From: Muscardinus avellanarius
Lineage: Eukaryota > Chordata > Mammalia > Rodentia > Gliridae
Length of the DNA: 64,000 nucleotides
Assembly (NCBI GenBank): GCA_963383645.1
Contig: OY726569.1
Location: forward strand, 33,629,592-33,693,591
Reading direction: 5' to 3'
Positions 56,627-64,000 of this stretch are shown here, piece by piece. Below the pieces are notes generated by a model that was given only the letters and a program-made list of their open reading frames with translations, made no database searches and was not told where the DNA came from. The translations under genes were made by a program, and so were the position numbers. How positions within the stretch are numbered: position 1 is the stretch's first letter; each line of letters opens with the position of its first letter.

Positions 56627-56957
56627 GCAACAATGGGGCAACTGGAGCTGGGAGTTTGATAAACTCACCGAACAATTACGTGCTGAAATCATCAAGGTCA
56701 ACACCACCCGAATCGACCCCAAAGTGGCCCAAACGCTGGTGTCCCGGATCCAGAAGGCAGCATTCCATCTAAAAGAATGGGCCGGGTTGGGAGCATTGGG
56801 ATTTTGTTTTGTTTTCCTGTGCATTCTATGTCTCTGTTGCCTGAGACGTTTATTTCTGCAGAGGGCCAAGGATCAGATGCTCCTAGCTCAGGCTTTCATG
56901 GCGGTTGAAGCAGGACAATCGCCTACTGTTTGGCTAGCCGCAATGGAAAAATCATAA
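56562..56957 (+). CDS. env: Mini-Env: in-frame internally deleted envelope remnant
   Basis: 131-codon open frame starting inside the end of pol, where betaretroviral env normally begins, with a strong start context (AAGATGG). Residues 5-21 form a hydrophobic, signal-like leader. About 22-73 is a short ectodomain with two N-glycosylation sequons (NWS at 27, NTT at 47). Residues 74-94 are a Cys-rich membrane segment, followed by basic residues and a tail of about 35 aa. Env of this class is normally 550-700 aa, so nearly all of SU and most of TM, including any fusion peptide, are absent. Identity as env rests on position and topology; I recognise no diagnostic SU or TM motif. Fusion or entry function is not expected. 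Confidence 0.7.
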   Translation: MAPQGWIHLITMLIWTKPVWSEQQWGNWSWEFDKLTEQLRAEIIKVNTTRIDPKVAQTLVSRIQKAAFHLKEWAGLGALGFCFVFLCILCLCCLRRLFLQRAKDQMLLAQAFMAVEAGQSPTVWLAAMEKS

Positions 56958-57137
56958 AGCAGAATGTCAGCAAGGACTGCACTTGGGACCCCGGGAGGGT
57001 GCATCCCAAGGAGGATATGCTCAGCTGCATACGGGTTACCACTGTATTGCTCGCCCGTCCCTGCAAAAAAGGTGGTGGCAAATAATTGCATAAACTATAG
57101 CAGGGGTTGAGTCCTCTATCCTCTTCTGCTTAAAAAC
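56958..57137 (+). other. Proviral 3' untranslated region
   Basis: Between the mini-Env stop and the polypurine tract; no ORF of note. It contains G+C-rich and A-rich patches. A constitutive-transport or similar RNA element could lie here, but none is identifiable by eye. Confidence 0.6.
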
Positions 57138-57150
57138 AAAAAGGGGGAAC
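57138..57150 (+). other. Polypurine tract
   Basis: AAAAAGGGGGAAC stands directly before the TG of the 3' LTR, the place and make-up of the plus-strand primer of retroviral reverse transcription. Confidence 0.9.
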
Positions 57151-57466
57151 TGTGAAGAGCCCCACCCATTGCCTGCTAGCTCGAAGACCTAAAAATAGCG
57201 CCGAGCGGAAGCTCTGTGAGGCCCATTAAGCAGTAAACAACTTTCAGGAAGTCCGGTAACCGGAGCATGGGGCGCACGGGAACACAACATACCACTGTTT
57301 GTAACAAATGAGCTAATTTTGCATGGAGCGAGTGATCTGAGTGCTGATTGGCTGCTTGGGATATATAAGCGGGGAGCGGGGAGCGGAGAGGAGAAGAGTA
57401 TGTAAGAGCCTGGGATAATAAAGAGTCCGAAGAAGATCGTCTCCGGTGTCGTGCTTGAAAGCGGCA
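57151..57466 (+). repeat. 3' LTR (316 bp)
   Basis: Same length and order as the 5' LTR, at a constant offset of 6110 bp. It differs at 57278 (G for A) and 57371 (G for A) only. TATATAA is at 57362-57368 and AATAAA at 57417-57422, where proviral transcripts would be polyadenylated. Confidence 0.95.
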
Positions 57467-57472
57467 GGCCAG
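57467..57472. repeat. Proviral target-site duplication, right copy
   Basis: GGCCAG directly after the CA of the 3' LTR, identical to 51035-51040. Intact duplications show that both LTRs belong to one insertion and were not shuffled by recombination. Confidence 0.9.
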
Positions 57473-59229
57473 GAGTCTGTAGAGCTTGGGAGACTCTTGA
57501 AGATTGGAGTGTCTGGTGTGGATATTGCAACTCTCCCTAGCGAACCCTGTAAGGGAAAGTTTTTGCACCTGTATAAAGTTAGGCCTGGAAAACTACAGAG
57601 GCCTTTTTGTGTATAGGTAATTTCTTGCCAATACATTTTGGAAGATATAGGCAAATTTCTAGAAAACACAATTCACAAAACGGGTACAAATACAAATAGT
57701 GTGTTTAATTAGCACTGTATTTATAAAGGAAATCAAACCTATATTTTAAAATGTTCCTCAAAAGAGTTTCTAAACACCAGTGGACTTTAACAGCCAATTC
57801 TTCTAAATAGTTAAATCAGAAAAAAATAATTTAAGTAAATTTTATTGAACTGTAGAAAGGGAATCATTCACTGCTTGTTTTTATTGTCATCCTAACAAAA
57901 TCAGATTCAGATATTACCAAGAACAATTATAGGTTGACGTCTCTCAAAAACACACAGACAAAAAATCCCAAACAAAACACCAGTAAACCAAATAATAATA
58001 TGCAACAAGCTTAAAAAGCACAATCAAATATGTTCAATCTTGAATTTTAGAATTGATTTACCAATTAGAAACTAAATATTTGCAATTCATCATATAAAAG
58101 AATAATAAAGAAAAACTTTATATCCTCAATAATGTGAGAAAAATAATTCTCAAAGTTCTACTGATTGAAGAAATCAAAACTTTCTTATTCAATAAAAGTA
58201 CCTAGAAAATGTTGCAGAAATCATACTTAATTTTGAAATATTGAAATATTTCCCTTGAGATTGAGAATACGCGGTACTTATTATCATCATTTGTATTAAC
58301 ATTGCATTTGGAGCCCAGGATTTCCACACACAATGTAATAAAGAGAATGGATAACAGGAGAGGTAGGTAGATAGAGAAGTAGAGGTAGATGATAGGTACG
58401 TAGAGAAGTGGATGTCAAAAGGAAGAAAAATGACTCTCATTATATTCACACAATGCAATTGCACTTTAACAAAAGTCTTGAATCAAATACAAAGCATTAT
58501 CCCCCTATATTACAAAACATTTATGGACTCCCAGCAATGAACAGTGAATTAAAATAACACTCTTATCCTGCCTCTCTCTTTCTTCCTCTGTTGCTTTGCA
58601 TTTCTGTTGTTTAATTTTTTCTTCAGCATTTGGAATATTCACAGAATATTTTTAAGTAATAATTCACTCAGTCTTGGTTTTATATTGACATGGAATCAGT
58701 GGTTTCTACCAAGTCATGTGCCACAGCTACTTGCTTGCTGCATACTTTATTTTTATGTTTTCTTTTCCTTATTTGGCTAGATTTCATTATGGAATATTTC
58801 TTCAAAACGTTCTTGTGAGTGTTCCAGTATTTGGATAGTCTCACATTGTAGTATTTTTTCCTGCTGCCTTACACAACTTAGAACTTGTCTCGGTAAAATT
58901 TGTAGACACATAGTCCCCCTTCTCCCCAGTCATGTAAATGCCGCTCCTAATCTCCTTGCATTGATTGTATAAAGATAAGACAGAAGGTATTTCAGTGAAG
59001 TGAGGGATCAGATGATTATTACGTTAGACAGGCACAAATAGTGATTCAATGTGGCTAATTCAGAGGTGACAAGATAAAAGAACAAATACATTTTTGTGTG
59101 AACTTGGAAGAGAAATTCTATGAGGCACCATGCTGGAAACTTCAGCAAAATGAGATACCTGATATATAGAAGAATGTTTAAAATAAAGCTGAATATTCTG
59201 AGTAAACCTAGGAAGACTAGGTTAAAATA
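57473..59229. other. Gene-free A+T-rich interval right of the provirus
   Basis: No gene recognised. A purine-rich patch with repeated GTAGATAG/AGAGAAGT units lies at 58355-58412. The rest is A+T-rich unique sequence. Confidence 0.4.
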
Positions 59230-59253
59230 TACACACAGACAGACCTACAGACA

Positions 59254-59299
<46 letters not shown>
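59230..59299. repeat. (CA)n microsatellite with CAGA units
   Basis: ACACACAGACAGACC units lead into about 22 CA units (59254-59299). Not attached to a recognisable SINE. Confidence 0.95.
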
Positions 59300-59303
<4 letters not shown>

Positions 59304-61765
59304 GGTAAACAATTAGAATTTAAAATAGTGAGAGATGTTATTATTTTAAAACTTCCATTTTAATTATTTTTAATATCAGTTATTCTTAATTGACTACATA
59401 CCATCTGGCCTTTCAGGAAACTATGCCATATAAATGTCAATCCTTTTTTTATAGCTAATTACACATGCCAGATATATATCTCTAGAATACAGAGGCAGAC
59501 TTAACATTAAGGTATTAAGGTATATGGTAATTTTATTTTCGTAAGTTCATTCCTTACTTATTTAGTATTAAAATCCTATGATCAGTTTGTCTCAATGAAG
59601 CTTGATCCCATCTACCACAAAACCTACACAGAAAATCAATTTCAACCAGATTACTGATATAACTATTAAAGTCAATCCCTAATGATTTTTCTTTCATATT
59701 TATATGAGAATTCATTCCTATATTGATATAAGACTATATTCCTGTATTTTCTTGTATATATATTTCGTACTTATGATGTAGAAAATATGTTTAAAAGGAT
59801 ACATAAAACACTTAAAATAAGAGTTTAGACTGCATTTAAGTAAGAAACTTATTTTAAAAACAGCATTATGAGAGTAAGTGCACAAACAATTAATTTGGAA
59901 ATGATATTTGCAAATTTTCAATGTGTGTAACTAAAGAAAAACTTCTTCAAATCAGTATAAACTCCATGAATCTTAACCACATTTATACCTGAGGTCAAAT
60001 TTTACACATTTTAAAGTTTTGGGAGAACTCTTATTTTAACTTTACCACTTTAGGTCTCTTGAAAGTAGATCAAAAGTAAGAGTGTAGATTAAACTATATA
60101 ATGAGCAGTTAACTCAATAACTTTTAATGACCATAAAAAATGGATATGTCTAAGACTGAAGCACAATCTCATTCCAGGCCATAAAATCTATTTTATGTGC
60201 TGTAAATCTCATGGGAGCTGTGAAGTACATATCTTCTTTTTCAGTCTAAAACCTTGTGGCTTGTCTGATTACCCTTTAAGATAAAGGAGGTTAATATCTC
60301 CTATCTCTTTTGTAAGATAGAAAATAGATAAAATAAAGATAGAAAGATTGTGACCTTACATTTGCTAACATACAAATATGTATTCAATCCCCTTTGTTAA
60401 AAAAATCTTTCAAATTAAAAAGGTACTCTCTCAAAAAAATCTTAAAAAAAATCAACCTTGTATTTCATAATGTGTTTTAGGTCAGAAATTTCAGTTTAAT
60501 ATCATGATGTTAGAGTAATCAAATATTACTTATTTCACTAAAAAATGTGTATAGCTATGTAAAATTTTTAAAAGCCTGAGGAAATTTTTACATAAACAAA
60601 TTAGGCAATTAGTGGAAAAAACAATCTAGGATTTGTTTTACTCTAGGTAATGCCTTTGATTCTTTACTTAAATTTGCATATGTTGCTACTGCTTATAAAA
60701 CTAAGCAAAAAATACATGAATGTCTGACACACAAAAATCTTAGATTTTTCATTTATGTTTTGTTCTGTTAGTTGAATAGAAATATTAACTGTAAAGAGAA
60801 GGACAACTTTAACAATTTTAAAGTACATATCCTAGACTATACTAAAAGGCTATTTTTTGGCTCTTTCCAATATAATCTTTTTACTGCTATTTATTGTAGT
60901 TACTGTTATAATGCCATTGTATGCACTATTACAACCCTGCATTTTTATTAAAATGTCCAATAAATGTATTTTAAAAATGCATTCTTTTCTAACTGCTTGA
61001 GATAAAATGTTGCTGTCATTCCACTGCACGGCACAGCACATAAACAGGGCAATAATAAATGTTTTAAAGTTTCTAAAGCACTGAATGGTTGGAAATTAAT
61101 CTGCATCATCCAAACCTCTTTCATAACAACCTTTCTTAATGAGTCAGATCCATCCTCTCTATTTTGATGGCAAAAGGTAGATCATTTCTTGAGGAGATAT
61201 GTCAGCACAAAGAGCAATGTGAATCTGCACTATACTTTAAAGGTCTGAAAATAGGGAATGAAACTTTTCAATTTAGTACAGAATATAACTCTTTATCTAC
61301 CTTGGTTTCTTCTCAGATCACAGATGCATCACTTATCCTAGAACTAGATGTGCTAAATGGAAAAAGAGAGCCATTCTAAAATTAATGTTACAAGGTAGTA
61401 TTTGTTCCAGTGAATTTAAAGCAATTCCCTTAATCAGCATACGTCCTGATTTTGCAACTGCAAAGATGAGATAGAACAACCTAGAAGCCCTAAGAAATAC
61501 TACTATTTGTCACAGTACACAAAAGTTTCAGGGCAAGAAATACAGCCCTGACTAAAATCTTTTAGACTACTTCAAGTATAGTCAAATTATATAAGCAAAG
61601 TACACTTGGAAATCTTTATTTTCTTGTTAAATAGTATCATTTCTACATGCTTTTCTGGTAAAATAATTCTGTGAATCCTTGATAATCTGACAAAAGATAT
61701 ATTCTCAAGTCTTACAATTTTCAAATTTTTGCATAATTTAGATATAAATGTCCTACTTAGACTTC
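59300..61765. other. Gene-free A+T-rich interval
   Basis: About 2.5 kb without recognisable repeat or gene. A 71-codon frame at 61164-61379 has no known domain. Lack of repeats is mildly unusual here. Confidence 0.4.
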
Positions 61766-62072
61766 ATGAAGATAAGCAGCCATGTTGGAGGCAGGGCTTG
61801 GTTGATGAGGACGGGTCCCTGGAGATTCAGCCTAAGAAATTATATATGATTCCTCCACTCTCTCTTATTTTCCTCTCTGTGCTTGTGGCCTGTGAGACCA
61901 GAACACTTGTACTTCTCTGCTCCTGGCCATGCCCTGAGCCCCACAGACTTCACTTGCCCTAACATGGACTGCAACACTGAAATCTCTAAAACTGTTAGGA
62001 AATAAATCTCCTTCCTCTAAACTGTGCTAGTCAGGAGTTTTGGATCATTGCAGTAAAAATGCTGACTAAAAT
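61766..62072 (+). repeat. MaLR-like LTR, partial
   Basis: CAGGGCTTGGTTGATGAGGA, CTGCTCCTGGCCATGCCC, TGGACTGCAACACTGAAATC and GGAAATAAATCTCC, then TTTTGGATCATTGCAGTAAA and GCTGACTAAAATA, follow the 3' half of a MaLR-type LTR with its AATAAA near 62001. Confidence 0.5.
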
Positions 62073-62344
62073 ATTGTATAAACCTATGATTTATGGACTT
62101 TGTCAAGAAATTATTTTCTAAAGGTTTATTCATATTATATGTAGTAATATTTGATTTCATATTGAAAACTAAATTTAAAACCATATTTATAGGATGTTGT
62201 CAAATATTTCAGTAGATATTTGAGAAATATAAAATTAAAACAGGTATGTTCTCCTTTTGATGAGATTAAATCTACAGTGAATTAAATTTACAATCTTTTT
62301 TCAGCAGCCTATAATTAAAACGCATTCATACTAATGTAATCCCA

Positions 62345-63310
62345 TGTATTGATTTGCCTTTTAGTTTCTTGTGCCTTTGGGGACTTCTTGGGAATGATTT
62401 TATCTGTGCCTATGTGTTGCAGTGTTGGACCTATGCCCTCTTCAAGGAGCCTCACAGTCTCTGGTCTAATTTCCAAGTCTGATCCATCTTGAATTGACTC
62501 CTGTGCAGGGTGAAAAAGTGGGATTTATTTCCATTCTTCTGCATATGGTTAACCAGTTTTGCCAATACCATTTGTTGAACAGGCTATCTTTTTTTCAGTG
62601 TAGGTTTTTGGCCTCTTTGCCAAAAATCAATTGGCTGTAAGTGTGTGGATTTGTTTCTGAGTCTTCTATTCTGTTCTATTGGTCTATATATCAGTGTTTG
62701 TGCCAGTACCATGCTCTTTTTATTACTGTGACTTTGTAATATAGTTTAAAGTCAAGTATTATGATTCCTCCTGCATGGTTTTTATTGCTGAAAACAACTT
62801 TGGCTATTCTGGATTTTTTGTTGTTCCAAATGAGTTTAAGGACTGATTTTTCTATGTCTCTGAGGATTGATCCTGGTAATTTTTTTTTTTTTTTGGTGGT
62901 ATTGGGGTTACTGAAAGCCCTTCTACCTCTGGGCTATGCTCCCAAACCTATTTTTATATTTTTGTTTGGAAACAGGGTCTCTTAAGCCAGCAAGGCTGGC
63001 TTCCAACATGTGTGATCCTCCTGTCTCCACCTTCCAAGCTTGGGGATTACAAGTGTGCTCCACCACACCTGGCGATCCTGGTAATTTAATGGGTATTGCG
63101 TTGAATCTGTAGATCACTTTTGGAAGTATGGCCATTTTATTCTGCCTATTCATGAACACGGAAGATCTTTCTGTCTTCTAAGGTCTTCTTTGATTTTTTT
63201 TCAAAGTTTTTAAATTTTCTTTGTAGAAAATTATGGGGACAATTAGTTATCTAGTTGTTGCTATTGTTATGTATGTATTTCCTTGGTTAAGTTTATTCCT
63301 AAATATTTTT
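62345..63310 (-). mobile_element. L1 ORF2 segment, inverted, with nested SINE
   Basis: Minus-strand L1 ORF2: on the plus strand GATCCATCTTGAATTGACTC, ACCATTTGTTGAACAGGC, TTCTATTGGTCTATATATC, GTGCCAGTACCATGCTCTTT and TTGGCTATTCTGGATTTT are the complement of standard ORF2 text in the right order. It is interrupted by a SINE at 62881-63073. A plus-strand L1 3' end follows at once. Confidence 0.85.
62869..63085 (-). mobile_element. B1-dID SINE, young subfamily, nested in L1, with target duplication
   Basis: Minus-strand body 62881-63073: T-run, GGTGGTATTGGGGTTACTG, CAGGGTCTCTTAAGCCAGC, AAGGCTGGCTTCCAAC. GATCCTGGTAAT at 62869-62880 and 63074-63085 is a perfect 12-bp target duplication, and the L1 text continues across it without loss. 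Confidence 0.95.
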
Positions 63311-63761
63311 TTTTGTGTGTGGGAAATCCTGAGTGGAAGTGTTCTCTGGATTTCTTTTATATGGAAGCTAGGGAAAAATGTGTCATAGGAGGAACTCTAG
63401 ATGAAGAAGGAGATTCTATGGATGAGCAAATAAGGCGACCTAGCTGAAGGGATGGAAGGGGGAAGAGGAAAATTTTTTAATGCAGATGATGTACTTTAAC
63501 AAACATATTGATGTCATTCACAAGGCAAACATGAGAAGGAGGGAAGGGGAGAAAATGAGGTGGGAATTGGGTAAGGAATGATTAGATGATGTGTGTATGT
63601 GTGTTTCTACCATTGTGTATTACATTGAATTGTATGATTTCAATGCACCAATAAAATAATTTTAAAAATAATAATAATGGCTAACTACATACAAATATTA
63701 TGAGTAAAGCATTGATTCAAAACTACAGTGGACAATTAGTTATCTAGTTGTTATTATTGTT
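63237..63761. repeat. 32-bp direct repeat pair flanking an L1 3' end
   Basis: GGACAATTAGTTATCTAGTT begins both 63237-63268 and 63730-63761, which agree at about 30 of 32 positions, 493 bp apart. The left copy seems to interrupt the L1 text. Origin uncertain. Confidence 0.75.
63311..63680 (+). mobile_element. L1 3' UTR, colinear 3' part
   Basis: Plus-strand L1 end with GA-rich tracts (63385-63480, 63535-63570) and the 3' end GATTAGATGATGTGTG ... CAATGCACCAATAAAATAA and an A-rich tail. With the inverted ORF2 piece to its left it fits one twin-primed L1 insertion. Confidence 0.75.
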
Positions 63762-64000
63762 GTCATTGTGTTGTTTTAAACACTTGTGATATAGTGAATC
63801 AAAAATCTCAGACTGTATGGGTGATTCCAAAGAACACACAGCTAAGAATTCATTATGGTAAGAATTTTCTAAGCATTATTTTACTTATTAGTTTAAACTA
63901 CTTTGAAGAATAGATTTTTTTTGGTCAAAATTCAATAGAATATATCACTGGTGGATTGTCCTGATCTTTCCTAATATACCTTGACTGTGGCTTAAAAACC
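63762..64000. other. Window end, nothing recognised
   Basis: A+T-rich sequence without gene or repeat signature. Confidence 0.4.

Larger units (their letters stand above)
51035..57472 (+). mobile_element. Young class II (betaretrovirus-like) endogenous provirus
   Basis: Complete proviral frame: 5' LTR 51041-51356, primer site, leader, gag, pro, pol, env remnant, polypurine tract and 3' LTR 57151-57466, between 6-bp target duplications (GGCCAG at 51035-51040 and 57467-57472). gag, pro and pol lie in three successive -1 frames. A dUTPase sits ahead of the protease and a G-patch follows it, both typical of betaretroviruses, as is the 6-bp duplication. pro and pol are open. gag has a frame break and env is reduced to a 131-codon frame. 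It lies in the same orientation as no visible host gene, so no host effect can be inferred. The internal length of about 5.8 kb is short for the class because of the env loss. Confidence 0.95.

Overview
The window is A+T-rich mammalian nuclear DNA with no host protein-coding exon, rRNA or tRNA gene that I can support. It is an intergenic or intronic stretch dominated by retroelements. More than 30 copies of a dimeric SINE (7SL/B1-like left arm joined to an ID, tRNA-Ala-like right arm ending in an A-tail) match the B1-dID family of squirrel- and dormouse-related rodents. The L1 fragments and simple repeats also fit a rodent. I cannot name the species.

Layout. 1-16 kb: a possible LTR edge, scattered SINEs, a long (AC)n and a long (CT)n. 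15.8-18.6 kb: stacked L1 pieces, one split by a SINE. 18.8-32 kb: old LTR-type repeats, SINEs (one with a duplicated B1 arm) and two L1 3' pieces. 32-34.3 kb: a young SINE and an L1 with a 5' inversion. 36.6-38.7 kb: an almost repeat-free interval with retained CpGs and homeobox-like AT motifs, the best candidate for conserved non-coding DNA. 41.97-42.60 kb: a short retroposed element with a 50-bp tandem array at its left end and an L1-like right end, flanked by target-site duplications. 46.4-46.85 kb: a solo LTR on the minus strand. 47.67-47.77 kb: a three-part triplet repeat. 62.3-63.7 kb: another inverted L1, interrupted by a young SINE.

The main object is a young class II (betaretrovirus-like) endogenous provirus on the plus strand at 51041-57466. 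It has paired 316-bp LTRs (TG...CA, two differences), a 6-bp target duplication (GGCCAG), a primer-binding site matching tRNA-Ile(AAU), gag, pro (dUTPase + protease + G-patch) and pol (RT, RNase H, integrase) in three successive frames, in-phase -1 slippery heptamers at both junctions, a splice donor and acceptor, and a polypurine tract. The pro and pol frames are open with their catalytic residues present. Gag is cut short by a 25-bp tandem duplication in nucleocapsid. Env is reduced to an open 131-codon mini-Env (leader, short ectodomain, membrane anchor, tail) directly behind a good splice acceptor. The element therefore looks like an env-reduced, recently mobile or helper-dependent ERV.

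Coordinates of old repeats are by eye and approximate. Family names rest on remembered consensus features, not on a database search.
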